Notes: generated from the letters alone by a model not told the origin. A DNA stretch of 64,000 nt from Ascarosepion bandense (GCA_037127315.1 JBBBDQ010001294.1:2691001-2755000), one strand, 5' to 3'; positions 9,380 to 20,645 are shown, counted from the stretch's first letter. Program-made: numbers and translations.

Positions 9380-10740
9380 CTAGAATAACGCACAACTTTC
9401 TCATTCATGTAGTTAAATACTCATATCAAAAGTATTTATTCAACTTCCTATGAAGACAATAAATTAATGCAAACATACAAAGGCTGCTCTCAGTACTGTA
9501 ATAAGTCTGCAAGTCTGTAACTGTATTGACTGCGTAAAGAAATTTGTGGCCTTTTGTCAGACTATAGTGAACCTAAGTAAACGAAATTGTCTGCGTGCAC
9601 CCGTGTGTGAACAATTATAAATATAATTCTACAAATAAAGGTAACTTTTCACGCCTCTTTCTACTTCTTAAAATACGAGGGGATGCTGAAGTGTTCACGG
9701 CCTGAACCATTTTCCACAACCTGAATATATAATTAAACATAAAAATCTTTGTCGAAAGAGGTTCTGGGTAAGGTGCAGAACTTATCACCCGCCCACTTCG
9801 AAAAGTTAAATCGCCGAGCTAAGTTTGAATCCTGGTCGATACTTTTTCGGCCATTTCACTTAGAAAAATACTCTATGAATTAAATAGCAGAGCAGACAAC
9901 CAATCTTGGAAAAGAAGAACTGAATTTAAACCCTGGAAATGCTGCTTACTTACTTTTAGGTAGACTGTATCTCTGTTATCAATTATTCCCCAAAATATGG
10001 CTGTGTCTACCCAACAATTCACTACTGTAATCAAACAGTCTTTGTATGTAATCTGGGGGTTTAGACCTGAACTGCTTTGCACTCATACTCTAAAAATAGA
10101 AAATAGAGTCCCTGTCGGTTAACAAGGTTGGGTGTTTACGTGTATTTTAGGTGAAGGCGCGTGTTCAATATGTAAGCAATTAAGAGAGAAGCATGTAAAA
10201 ACGTGAGTTTCTACTACGGGCGTTTATTCTTTTTACGTTGAGGTCGAACAAAGTTCTCAATATCTCTTCTGGATGTTCGCTTTCTTTGTGGCCTAAAAAT
10301 ATAAATTCGTATCCATGGTCGGGCACAATTCGGCCTTGCACAGAGTTAGAACAACCAAAGGAAATGTTCTATTTACCTTATCACTGGGAGATTGTTATGG
10401 GATGAATACTTTCTTTTTCTTGGTCCATAAGTCAGGGTAAATCCGTATGAGCATAGTTACTACGGTTGTCAGCCTTTTACTGAGCTGGAACAACCAAAGA
10501 GAAATCTTGATCTATTTCATAGGTTGAGATTTTTGAAAGACACGCGTGAGTCCCATGCGTCGAAAAGTGAGAAGAGTTCGGTCGTAAGTGAACCGGAGTA
10601 AGTATCATTCCATAGTGTGAACGTAATTACCACGTTGTTTAAATCTTTTAACGAAGAAGAGAAATAGAAAATACTTTTCTTTTTTATTATTCCTTATTAG
10701 TATTTTATTTATCGATTATATTTCACTTTCCTACAAGACT
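9380..10740. other. No gene recognised
   Basis: Apparently single-copy sequence at this scale. The open frame at 9873-10082 (minus) has no signature, and I see no repeat families. Confidence 0.5.
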
Positions 10741-10742
10741 AC

Positions 10743-10816
<74 letters not shown>
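10743..10816. repeat. (TA)n(TG)n microsatellite
   Basis: TA run to 10766, then an almost pure TG run to 10816. Confidence 0.95.
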
Positions 10817-10879
10817 CAGATAAAATTTAAAGGGGAAATAGCAATTTTCAACATGTCAGTTTAAGACATGCATTGTCAA

Positions 10880-11042
10880 CTCCGTCTTCACACCTCTGTT
10901 CCCATCCTTTCTCTGACAGCCCCTGTAACTGGTTCGTCTTTCTCTGCACTCTTCTTCTGCCTAAACTTTTGCTCTCTTATGTAGTCCCCTGCGCATCAGT
11001 GGCGGTACCGCCTTGCTTGGGGTTAAACGATTAAAAAAAAAA
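10880..11042 (+). mobile_element. LINE-A 3' UTR fragment
   Basis: AACTGGTTCGTCTTTCTCT, then ATCAGTGGCGGTACCGCCTT and GCTTGGGGTTAAACGATT followed by A11. It matches the 3' UTR of the copy at 21.8-22.5 kb. It is 5'-truncated, so no ORF is left. Confidence 0.85.
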
Positions 11043-11272
11043 ACACTGCCTGAAAACAGAAGGACTGCTTGCTGGGTTTGAATGTCATTGGGCTCTAGTT
11101 TTCCTTGCATTTTTCTCGCCCATTAATCATCTTTTATTTTACATATCTCTTATTCCCAGAAATAAACTCTATAAGTCCTGAGACGAAACCGGTTGTTTTT
11201 AGTTTTTAGTAAAAATATCATTTAAACTACGCTTATTCCTAGCTAACGGATTTGTACGACTAAAAATTTGTT

Positions 11273-11276
<4 letters not shown>

Positions 11277-11318
<42 letters not shown>
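11277..11318. repeat. (TA)n microsatellite
   Basis: TA run that abuts the T2 SINE. Confidence 0.95.
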
Positions 11319-11320
<2 letters not shown>

Positions 11321-11324
11321 ACTT

Positions 11325-11445
11325 CGGCGGGGTACAATGGATAGTAAACTAGATCAATTATGACTTATTAGTGAGATCGAACCTCACTGGGTGTCCCAAA
11401 CTTGCAAACTTGTGTCGCATCTAAAATATCGCTTAGTTTTAATTG
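11325..11445 (+). mobile_element. T2 tRNA-like SINE
   Basis: CGGCGGGGTACAATGGATAG ... GTGAGATCGAACCTCACTGG ... TGGGTGTCCCAAACTTG ... TGTGTCGCATCTA. It is collinear with the minus copies at 30640-30898. The GATCGAACCTC segment is a weakened B box. Confidence 0.65.
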
Positions 11446-11482
11446 TAGCTTTGAATAAATCACTGCTTTACAAAATATTTAT

Positions 11483-11778
11483 AGTTGTGTAGTGGATATC
11501 AGCTTGGAACGAGAAATTGTAGACCCGAGTTTGTATTCCAGTATAATTCGTTGCATTCACTTACAAACAAATACCTTTGGAAAAGGTATTAATCTGTATC
11601 TTCTGCCTCCAACTATGAGTTAAATAGCAGTACAAATTGGGTTCTACAGCTTTGTTTGGCAACCAGTCTACCGCAGAAAATAATGGTAACCTACTGCGGG
11701 AAAATCTGCCCAGTCAGCCATGTCTCTTTTTAGACATCGTTGCCCAAGCGTGTATCACGTATGGTACTTAACTTACTG
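11483..11778 (+). mobile_element. T1 SINE, near full length
   Basis: It has a tRNA-like head (GTTGTGTAGTGGATATC; box B region GAGTTTGTATTCC), the body (CTTTGGAAAAGGTATTAATC) and the terminus TGGTACTTAACTTACTG. The A box is mutated relative to the copy at 15989. Confidence 0.85.
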
Positions 11779-11779
11779 T

Positions 11780-12610
11780 TATTCAAACAAATACATGTTT
11801 GTGTGTCTTGAACTGACAGACCTATGTACACACGCGGAGAATATCTTTTTACATTTCCTTTAAAGAAGCACAGATTAGTGTATTTGCAATCTTATGCATT
11901 ATTCATTAATATGGAGACATGAAATATTCTGCACTTGTTTGCGTCTTACTTATGTGGCGTGTGAGAAACTTTTAAACGGGTTACAGATAGTCGAATAAAG
12001 TCCATACAATCGAATAGTAAGAGAAAATTTGTTGAGCCAACTGAACTGTCTAAATAACCTGAGTTCTATAACAAGGAAATCCGAGTCTGCTCTCTCGTAA
12101 CAAAACACCAGCAGCTCGAGCCGTACAAGTGCCAGCTTCGGCCTCGCCGTTCCTATCAGTTGACAGCTCACGATGATGACAAATAATTGGAAGGAAAGAA
12201 AAGGCATCCTTTCAGATAATGAAAACTTAATACATACGAGATGTGGGTGGACAGTGAGATTTGAAATGGTGGGATGCGTTAAATGCCAGCATCAAACGAG
12301 AAGGACAGTTGAATGCGGGGAAAAATATCGTTGTGCAAAAGTTGATCAGATGCCGATTTGTTAATGCAGATCCTTAGTATTTGAATATTTCAGCCACAAC
12401 CTATCGAATATCTCACTTAAATATTGTTGCGGGTCGTATATTGGGCCGCAGATATTAAATGACGAAAGACAATAACAAGCAATATGAAGACCTGAGTAAA
12501 AAAAATATATATATTGCGAAGTTTATTTGTGTTAAAGAAAATATATCAACAAAAATAATGTTGCAGTGCACTAGGCAAAAATATCTCTGCATGCTCGTGT
12601 AAATGTTGAG
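11780..12610. other. No gene recognised
   Basis: The minus-strand frame at 11950-12207 has a hydrophobic N-terminus but no family features. A second frame at 12173-12364 overlaps it. A TGTTGCGGGTCGTATATTGG segment near 12425 has the look of a retroelement LTR start, but no partner end is found. Confidence 0.45.
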
Positions 12611-12614
12611 AATA

Positions 12615-12922
12615 GCGTTGTCCTGAAAAGGACAGTTTTGTTGCCGCTGAAGAGCGTTGTCCTGAAAAGAACAGTTATGTGGTCGCTAAAAGGTGTTGTT
12701 TTGAAAAGAACACTTATGTGGTCGCTGAAGTGCGTTGTCCTGAATAATAATGTGATCGCTGAAGGGCGATGTCCTGAAAATAACAGTTACTAGGTCACTG
12801 AAGAGTGTTGTCCAGAAAAGAACAGTTATGTGGTCACTGAAGAGTGTTGTTCTAAAAAGAACACTTATGTGGTTGCTGAAGTGCGTTGTCTTGAAAAATA
12901 ACAGTTATGTGATCGCTGAAGA
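12615..12922. repeat. 39-bp minisatellite, 8 copies
   Basis: Unit GCGTTGTCCTGAAAAGAACA plus GTTATGTGGTCGCTGAAGA. Starts lie at 12615, 12654, 12693, 12732, 12766, 12805, 12844 and 12883. All steps are 39 bp except one of 34 bp. The copies are diverged. One plus-strand frame reads a 13-residue unit (RCPEKNSYVVAEE type) open through units 1-3 and 6-7, but it is closed in units 4, 5 and 8 and is preceded directly by TAG, so it is not a gene now. Confidence 0.9.
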
Positions 12923-13053
12923 GCCTGTCGTCGCTGCTGGCGAGGATAGCTGGAGCGGCGGCCGATAGGGATCTGGAACTGTTGCTATTGGCTGGAACCA
13001 TGGGCCGGCGATCGACTGCTAGAAAAGATACCACACTTGAATTCTAGTTTGGG

Positions 13054-13160
13054 CACCTCGCGGTGGTGTAATGGGTTGCAAGCTTGTCTCGCTAGAAACA
13101 TTACAACTGATTAGTGTGTTCGATCCCCACTGGAAAATCACCACTTTGAATCCTAGTCAT
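13054..13160 (+). mobile_element. T2 tRNA-like SINE head
   Basis: GGGCACCTCGCGGTGGTGTA ... GCAAGCTTGTCTCGCTAG ... GTGTTCGATCCCCACTGG. The B box GTTCGATCCCC is well kept, making this the best-preserved T2 head in the window. Confidence 0.7.
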
Positions 13161-13339
13161 CTGAGCCTCAGTGCGATCTTTTTATGCTTTTGGACATTTT
13201 TATATTGTGGATCAATCCTGTTTAAACTTTTTCCTTCTGAGAGTTTTTAAAAAGAAATGTGGGAGCGCCGAAGAGATACGCCAATATTACCGCAAAATGA
13301 TCAGCTTAACGGAAATTAGCTTAAACTAGCACAATCCTT

Positions 13340-13615
13340 TTAATTTATGCATTGTGGCCCTTCAGGACCTGGGCGATCATTGTTCTCCATAACTTCTACT
13401 GATAACATCCATTCACTTAAACTCATTAGGCAAGTTCCACACTACCGGTTTCTTTTCTCAATACGTCTTGTGAGTACTGAATTTTCCGAGCCATCCTACA
13501 GCATATGTCCCAGAAATTTCTTCTGACTCTTTCCGATTTTAAGTTTGAGTGTTTTTCTAGCTCTTATTTTCTTTAAAACACCCTCTTTGTTCACGTGTTC
13601 TGTCCATAATATGGT
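13340..13615 (-). mobile_element. LINE-B 3' portion, diverged
   Basis: Read on the minus strand it ends in the LINE-B terminus (GATCGCCCAGGTCCTGAAGG on that strand). It starts in the conserved block that elsewhere encodes the 'EMWFYRRMLRI' region (plus-strand word GTGTTCTGTCCATAATAT). No frame is open. Confidence 0.55.
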
Positions 13616-13653
13616 TGCCTATTTTACTGATTAGCATACATTATCTCTTCTTC

Positions 13654-14442
13654 AGGCTTGCCTCCCAGAGAATAAAACACTACGCCTCCTTGGTCTCACA
13701 CTTTCAGCGGACCTCAAATGGAATGACTATATCGAATCCACTGCTAAATCCGCTGCTACGAAAGTCGGTTCTCTGTGCAGGGCCCGGAGGTTTTTTCCGT
13801 CTGAATCTATCCTGCACATTTATAAATCTACCATACGCCCGTGCATTGAATACTGTTGTCATATCTGGTCGGGTGCCCCTGCTATTCTCCTTGGGCTTCT
13901 CGACAAGGTACAGCGGAGGGTCTGTAATGTGATCGATACCGACTTAGCAGACCGCCTGCAGTCTCTCTCTCTCTCTCTCACCGGCGCGACGTGGCTTCCC
14001 TGTGTCTCTTCTATAAATACTTTCACGGCTTCTGCTCCGATGAACTTAGATCACTGGTGCCCCCTAGGTTCGAATTTGCACGAGATACTAGATTAGCAAC
14101 TAGATCCCACCCTTTTACAGTGAAACCGACAAAATGCAACCGCAACTTCTACTCCAACAGTTTCTTCTCTCGCACTTCTCGACTGTGGAATTCCCTTCCA
14201 CAAGACTGCTTCCCCGACTGCTACAATCTCCAGGAGTTTAAATGTAAGGTCAATAGACACCTCCAAACAAACTAACTTGCTTCCATTCTTTCAAACACTC
14301 TTCCTACCCACCCAACTATCTATCACCCCACTTCTGACATTTCCTATATCTAACCACTCTTTCTATTTACCTTCCCCTATGTAGCCCCAAGCGCAATAGT
14401 GGCAGTGGAATGCCTTGCTTGGGGTGACATGATTAAAAAAAA
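13654..14442 (+). mobile_element. LINE-A, 5'-truncated, C-terminal RT region plus 3' UTR
   Basis: The translation starts in the post-catalytic RT thumb region (RLLGLTLSADLKWNDYIES, then ESILHIYKSTIRPCIEYC) and continues to the C-terminus (VASLCLFYKYFHGFCSDELR, WNSLPQDCFPDCYNLQEFK), stopping at 14275. The 3' UTR ends AATGCCTTGCTTGGGGTGAC plus poly(A) at 14442. A local (CT)n expansion at 13961-13980 shifts the frame between the two halves (13615-13932 and 13991-14275). The catalytic YADD is lost by truncation, so the copy is dead on arrival. Confidence 0.85.
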
Positions 14443-14444
14443 TT

Positions 14445-15235
14445 TTCATGGTTAGTCCCTTCTTCTTGCTTAATTTTAATTTCATGGTTAGTCCCTTCTT
14501 CTTGCTGTATTTTATAGTAGTTCATTTAATTACCTCTAGGTGCCTCATTTACAGATGACTATGCCTTCTGTCTTCTTATATCTAATAGTCCTTTTTTTCT
14601 TGCTTTCCTTTACTGTATTTTATAGAAGTTTTTGTAAGTACTTCTGGGTACCTCCCTTGCTGACAACCATACGTTTTATTTTTGTACATATTTTTTATTT
14701 TTTTTTATTTAACGATTTCCTTCTTATCTACTTTCTCTCGGAGTTTTTGTTTTTTTATCCCGCCAGTAGCAGTGTAATCTGCGTATCTTATGTTAAGGTT
14801 ATGGTCGCTGGTATTAAATCCTAGTAGAACTTATAGTTCTCTTGTCGAAGTCAAAAGCCATGAGCTTTATGGCCCATCTTAAAATCCAAGATGTAATTTT
14901 AGATAATTATTTCCTGAGAGTTACAATTAAACTCTGAAGGTGTATGATCAGACTTATGCAAAAAAAGATTTAAGATAAAAATTTTCGGGCTCTGTCTGTA
15001 ATTCATATGAGAGGTAACGCTTCTTTTTCAATATTTGAATAGTTAGCCTCGGCTGATGTTAACAAAATCTTGAAACAAAATCGCTGATACAACGCGTTCA
15101 CTTGCGTCCGTTGTAAAATTTATTTCCCTTTTAGTTTCTTTCTTTAAATCTTCAAATGCTGTATTCTGCCATTGAATCTATTTAAATTCGTTTTTCTATT
15201 TTTTCGTAACTTTGCAAATTTCTCGTTCTCTCCGA
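14445..15235. other. No gene; short tandem duplication at 14446-14505
   Basis: TTCATGGTTAGTCCCTTCTT occurs twice about 35 bp apart just after the LINE-A poly(A), with a third faint copy near 14580. The rest is T-rich with no recognisable feature. Confidence 0.5.
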
Positions 15236-15237
15236 AA

Positions 15238-15385
15238 TTTGTGAAAAGGTAAAACCACTAATTCTCTGGAATACGCTATTACAGATCTTTCTGTTGGCTT
15301 CACCTCCTGTCGAAGCCGAAACGAGATCTGTAATCCCGTTCCTCACTCCTGCAACTTTGTGGCATTTTACCTTCTTGGCACGTGT
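15238..15385. repeat. Imperfect long hairpin
   Basis: The inner arms ATTACAGATCT...GGCTTC (from 15278) and GAAGCC...AGATCTGTAAT (to 15334) pair over about 23 bp with a 10-nt loop. Outer words AAAGGTAAAA and TTTTACCTT extend the fold. It could be a fold-back MITE or the hairpin end of a larger element. Confidence 0.6.
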
Positions 15386-15970
15386 CTGGTCAGCAGAACG
15401 ACGAATCCATGTTTTGACTAAGATTCGGCACATCCAACGGTATCAGGGATCCTATCAACGACACCATATTGTTGTGACATCCAGTGGCGATTGTGGAACT
15501 CTGAAAGTGGGGGTGGGCACTTAGGGGCGAAAATTTTTCTAAGGAGGTGGAGGCAACTAGAGCAGCGTATTTTCTGACCAATTCTTTCACTCGGCCGTAA
15601 ATCACTGACTGCCTATGTATCTACATATCAAGTTGGGGACATTATTTCTTCCTTCAGATATGAAAATATGATTATTAAGTCTCTTGCCCTCCCAAACAAC
15701 ATGTCTGTTTCTATCTGTTTTTTTATTTTGTTTATTTTTCTTTCAAACTGGTCTCTATGTGTCCTTAAAAAGTGAAATGAAAAAGCAATCACAGAGGAAA
15801 AAGTGCTGAAGATCAAATCTTACCAAATTCAGAGACTGATCAATTTTAATAAATTTTTAAGCTTATATAGGGGCTAGAAGAAAATTTGAGGGGACCTTGG
15901 CCTCTTCCGCATCCCCGTAGAATCAGCATTGGTGACATCTTCTAATCTGTGGCGTACAAGAATTTTGCCG
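15386..15970. other. No gene recognised
   Basis: Two overlapping chance frames, one on each strand, with no domain. No repeats seen. Confidence 0.45.
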
Positions 15971-15973
15971 AGT

Positions 15974-15984
15974 AAGGGTTAGGG
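15974..15984. repeat. Telomere-like (TTAGGG) word, left flank of the SINE
   Basis: AAGGGTTAGGG, repeated exactly at 16299-16309 on the other side of the SINE as AAGGGTTAGGG-CTAGGGTTAG. It is both a likely target-site duplication and an interstitial telomere-like block. Confidence 0.75.
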
Positions 15985-15988
15985 TAGG

Positions 15989-16298
15989 ATGTGCGTTGTG
16001 GCGCAGTGGATATCGGTTCGGAACGAGAAACCGGGGAACCGAGTTCGAATTCCAGTTGAATTCCTTGCATTCACTTACGCGCAAATACCCTTGGGAAAGG
16101 TATTAATCCGTCTCTTCCCTCCAGTTATGGGTTAAATAATAGGACAGATTGGGTTCTATAGCCTTGGTCGGCAACCAGTCTACTGTAGAAAGCAATGGCA
16201 ACCTACTGCGGGATAATCTTCTGCCCAGTCAGTCATGTCTCTTTCGAGACATGATCGCCCAAAGCGTGTATCGCGCATGGCACTTAACTGACTGACTG
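15989..16298 (+). mobile_element. T1 SINE, full length (best copy)
   Basis: The head GTTGTGGCGCAGTGGATATC carries a good Pol III A box (TGGCGCAGTGG), and GAGTTCGAATTCC is a good B box about 45 bp later, as in tRNA genes. The body follows: CGCAAATACCCTTGGGAAAG, CTACTGCGGGATAATCTTCT and CATGATCGCCCAAAGCGTGT. The terminus is GACTGACTGA without poly(A). Flanked by matching AAGGGTTAGGG words. tRNA-derived SINEs of this general kind are established in octopuses. Confidence 0.9.
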
Positions 16299-16320
16299 AA
16301 GGGTTAGGGCTAGGGTTAGT
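16299..16320. repeat. Interstitial telomere-like repeat
   Basis: Three TTAGGG-type words, one altered to CTAGGG, immediately downstream of the SINE. Confidence 0.75.
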
Positions 16321-16497
16321 GGTCTCTCGACTCTATGTAAAATAGAACAAGTACATTTTACCTATATCACTACACTTTGAAACTTTATATACTATTTATT
16401 ATTGATTTTTCCTCGATGTGAGTGTACAGGTTTGCCTATCGCCCGGTTCACACTCCTCCCCGGTATTTATTTTTGTTTATGCTTCCATCAAGTCCAG

Positions 16498-16645
16498 TGC
16501 CAAACGTGTTACACATTTGGGCGAACATGTCTTATTTTGATTCACCACTGATTAAGTAAAAGATTTTCCTGCGGCAGACTTTTTTTTTCTCAGTAGACTG
16601 GTTTTCAACAATTCTCTCCTGCTATTCGGCCCATATATAAACTCC
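16498..16645 (-). mobile_element. T1 SINE fragment
   Basis: It resembles the reverse complement of the T1 3' half: GTGCCAAACGTGTTACACAT, CTGCGGCAGAC and CAGTAGACTGGTTTTCAAC. It is preceded by a TCGCCCGGTTCACACTCC word shared (inverted) with the duplicated unit at 48.0-48.2 kb. Confidence 0.65.
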
Positions 16646-16844
16646 TTGCAAAACACATACTTTACTGTAATGGAAATGATTAAAGAGTTCCTAATGAACT
16701 TCAATGCAGAATTGTAGATACTATGCTCTCGACTGTGAATGATGAAGTGGGATAGATAGCTACAACTAAGGGAGCCTATAAACAGTTATTTTCAATAAAC
16801 ATTACAAAATAAAAGTTACCAAATACTATAAATTTAGATTATTA

Positions 16845-17190
16845 ATATTATTGAAGATACCAAAATCAAATAAGTACAAGAGTCTAATTTTAACGTGCGA
16901 CACTGAAATGCGCTAGGAAAGTGAAATATTCCTTCCAAAACCTAAGCAAAGTATTAAAATACGGGAAAATCTTATTAGAAACACAGAAAAGAGTACTTAA
17001 ATGTTATCCAATATAATTCCTCCCGAATGGCAGTGAATATTATACAGTCTCCTCACAGAGACTAGACAACAGAAATTTGATTCTACAGAAGGATGCCGAG
17101 GAAAACAACGGACCAAGAAAACTTACACTTAACATCAGGAGGAGGCAATTGAAATTTCTAGTGTAATGGGGAAAATGGTTTTGAAAATCT
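16845..17190 (+). mobile_element. LINE-B C-terminal region, diverged
   Basis: Collinear with the copy at 25.6 kb: CCAAAACCTAAGCAAAGTAT, a 'LSKVLR..KILLETQKRVLKCY'-like frame, TTCTACAGAAGGATGC, AACATCAGGAGGAGGCAATT. Stops interrupt every frame. Confidence 0.65.
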
Positions 17191-17199
17191 GATGTGGAG

Positions 17200-18385
17200 G
17201 TGAGAACGAACCCGACTGGAATTTGAACTCTGTACTCTATTTCTTATTTCGAGTCATTATCCATTTAACCCCGTCACATGTCTACACCACATAAAGGCTA
17301 CCCATCCCCAAAACTTGACACCTGGGGTGGACCTCCCGTACCATCCACTTCAAAGAGTGCTAAAGAGTTTAGAGAAGTAAACAGCAACATAAATACCACA
17401 TTTGAAATATGGAGAAGTGGTAAATAATAGTGGAGCACACGATGGATTGTTGTTTCAGATCCCATCCTAAAATTGCTTCGCGGAGGATTGCCACTGTTAA
17501 CGACAATGAGATACTGTCTCTAAAAATAAGACACTGAAACTTTTAGTAGGAGTTGCGGTCGCTTCTTGCATCAAGAATACAACTGAAACCATTATGATTA
17601 TTGAATTCAACCATTCGACATAATCTTCGTTCAGGAAACGAGGTTTGGAGATCACCACTTAATGCTATAAAATTTTAGAGCTCATAAAAGTCAATGTTTA
17701 AGATGTTCCCTGTTTAAGTTCAAAATCTCCTTTCTTTTCCCCCCATTTGTGAAGCATTTTGTCTTGAGGTAATTTTTGTTAAGATGTGATCCAAATGAAG
17801 ATATGTCCGTTGACACAAGTATAATCGTGTATCTTGGTGAAAATATCTTGTTTCTGATTTTATTGCCTTCATTTCTGTCATAAGGAAGCATATATTAAAT
17901 CTTGGCCATTTGGATGACGTCCATCTCCGACCCAGCAAACTGAAGCGGCATATGATTTTCACTTCCTCTTAAGCAGCCTCCTAAAACCAACAACATTGGC
18001 GGCCATAATGCTGCTTCAACTCGTTATTTTAATAAATCTAATCAAGAGTGAGTGAATAAATTTAGAACCTGCGGCACAGAATAGAAATGGCTGATTAAGA
18101 CGTTATTCAAGCTAAATTAATTAAATTGTTAATCATAGCAGATGAGTTGCCGCGAATGATGGCAGCCATCTTGCCTCAGGAAGGTCTTTGGTCATATTTA
18201 CGCGATAATCATTTCTGCTCGAGTAGGAGTCGGGGATTTACCTCCGTTATGTAGCCGTCATTAACTGAAGACGAATTATAAGTGGGTTCTGAACTCTTGC
18301 AATTTGACCTATGCTGAACATTATTGCAAGGACTTAAATTTGCACATTGTGTGTGCTTTAATGCATGAGAGATGAGCTTCATAAC
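17200..18385. other. No gene; possibly unique sequence
   Basis: I see no member of the window's repeat families here. 17895-18290 has a balanced composition with TAAT-type words (TTAATTAAATTGTTAATC near 18115) and GGCGGCCATAAT and GCAGCCATCTTG words. This would suit a regulatory element, but nothing proves it. Confidence 0.4.
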
Positions 18386-18387
18386 AT

Positions 18388-18461
18388 CTTTCTCTCTCTT
18401 TCATTTTCTTTTTTCTCTCTCTTTTTCTCTCTTTCTGTCTCTCTTTTTCTTTCTTTCTTTG
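18388..18461. repeat. Polypyrimidine tract
   Basis: About 74 bp of almost pure C/T on the plus strand. Confidence 0.9.
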
Positions 18462-18913
18462 GAATTTATTTAACGATATTCTTGATCGATATAAAATAAC
18501 TAGTTTTAAAAGTACTCTAGCTTTTACCGCTTTGAGCCTCGTTCTGAACGTATGCGTGCATATAAAAATTTTAGGCAAGACATATTTGTTAAACAAAGAG
18601 AACTTTAGAATACAGTCACATTTCCGGAGCATATAACAAGGAATAAGCTGAGTGTTGTTAGCTTACGGAAGCTACACTAACCAATATACATTTACCGGTG
18701 CTGATTTAAATGTAACAATACATATATCCACACCCATGTAAATAAAAGGGGATTCCTGTTCGTTATATATCATTAGTAACAGATTTCTCCTTAGATTAAT
18801 ATTTTGAAAATACAAGAAAAATATATGTTCGCTTCTATATAGCAGAAGATGCAGAGTGAGAACCGTTTTCTTCATGTAGTTATTAATTGCCAACTATGAT
18901 TTTAGCTTATAAA

Positions 18914-18948
18914 TGTGTGTGTGTGTGTTTGTGTGTGTGATAAGGGAC

Positions 18949-18993
<45 letters not shown>

Positions 18994-19066
18994 TGATATG
19001 ATATGATATGATGTATGAAATATTTATATAACTGCTTACCCACAGATAGATAGATATGAACAGACT

Positions 19067-19104
<38 letters not shown>

Positions 19105-19149
19105 TGATATGATGTATGAAATATTTATATAACTGCTTACCCACAGACT

Positions 19150-19183
<34 letters not shown>
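18914..19183. repeat. (GT)n then (GATA)n microsatellite with a duplicated 60-bp insert
   Basis: Three (GATA/TAGA)n blocks are separated by two copies of a segment reading GATATGATGTATGAAATATT...ACTGCTTACCCACAGA. The whole block therefore expanded by duplication of microsatellite plus insert. Confidence 0.95.
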
Positions 19184-19189
19184 TTGCAT

Positions 19190-20085
19190 TTTAGATATAA
19201 TGAATATTATGACAATTGTTGTGTTTTATTGTAAGTCCTGCCTTTTCATGTTAAAATACGAACCATAATATTATATAATATTGTGATTATTGTTTTTAGA
19301 ATAAGTTTAGTTAATGTCAAATAAATTTTTGTATATTTATTAAATTATTAAGAAAAATGATAGAATAACTATCAGATCTTACATATTATCAAAAATCAAT
19401 AGGTTAATAAAGTAGATGGGGAAAATTTTCATTTCGTTTTAGTCCAAGCTTTAGTTTTATTTAATTAATTCAGAAACATCTATTTTGACTGTATTATTGT
19501 GACAGTTGGTTTATCAGTGAAAATTTTGCAAATTAATATGTCATATTTTCATTTATTGATTGAATCGATAGCAGAATATAAATTACTTATCTGACATATC
19601 ATGCTTCTTTATTTATTTTAGAAAAGGATAACTCAAACAGAAAAAACGGTGTAGTGAATACAAAATAATTCGGGTGAACTGAGGAAAAAGACGGAAAGAA
19701 ATATTCAAGCGTATGTGGAATATATTTTTGACTAATGAAAACCTTGACTTAACAGAGTTTGGCCGGCGAACTGAGAAAAAAAAAGATGGGAATAAATTTG
19801 CGAGCTTTTGGACCAGTTAAATCTTTGTTTTCACTGAAATTAGCTGTTGAACCAAGAAAAAGAACAAAAATAGCGACCCTATGCAAAACCCTTTTTTTAT
19901 AAAAATGAGAAAAAAATTTAAATCAGTAAGAGAAGAGTATCTGCTGAAGCAATGTGAAACGTTTCGTTTCTGTTCATGCGTACAGCTTGAAATTATTGCC
20001 AGTGTCAGATTACTCGCTAATTATATTATCAGTCTTCACCAATCATTTGGCACTTTAAAGAACTTTATTTCAACAATCCAAAAAA
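19190..20085. other. AT-rich, no feature recognised
   Basis: No repeat family seen. The frame at 19881-20153 runs into R4 and is not a gene. Confidence 0.5.
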
Positions 20086-20087
20086 AT

Positions 20088-20645
20088 GTAAGTGGTCCTG
20101 GGCATGACGGTAAACCGCATCCGGCAGCAAGGCCTCTGCTTAGGAGGTTGTGAGGAGCATGGAACTACTTTTTAATTTATGTTGTTCCCAGGTTCACCCT
20201 AACTCGGAGTAGTAGCACCTGTTAGGGTCCCAGCTATGGGCAAATAGTCAACACCCAAACTGGGGTCAAAACACTATGAAAGTAAAAAAAAATAGACTTT
20301 TATAGAAATATATACGTAAAAATTAGACTTTTATAGAAAAATATTCATTTTTGAAGGAAAAATATTACCAACAATACATTTTTGAAAAAAAAAATTATTA
20401 CCATAATACATTTTTGAAGGAAGAAAATATTATCAACAAACCATTACAATACAAAACTAGAAGACATTTTCAGTTTTCTCAAATAAAAGAGAATAAAAAC
20501 AAAAGATTTTCATTAAAATCAGACTAAATCAACCTTCTCACTATAACTGAACATTAAAGAAAGCACCTTAAAACCCCACCTTTTTGGCATTCAATAACCC
20601 ACAGAGGTTGCTATGGCGTTAAACAAAACTCAAACTCAAAAACCC
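20088..20645 (+). repeat. Repeat family R4, longest copy
   Basis: Shares in order GCAAGGCCTCTGCTTAGGAG, GTTGTTCCCAGGTTCACCC, AGTAGTAGCACCTGTTAGGG, CTATGGGCAAATAGT and an A-rich tail ending GTTGCTATGGCGTTAAACAA with the copies at 33.4, 36.9 and 38.2 kb. A duplicated ATACATTTTTGAA block lies inside. No ORF and no inverted ends. It is probably a retroposon of unknown class. Confidence 0.75.

Noticed and set aside
11950..12207. Small secreted peptide (hydrophobic N-terminus, minus strand)
   Set aside because: No repeated or cleavable peptide motifs and no family features. The frame could easily be chance.
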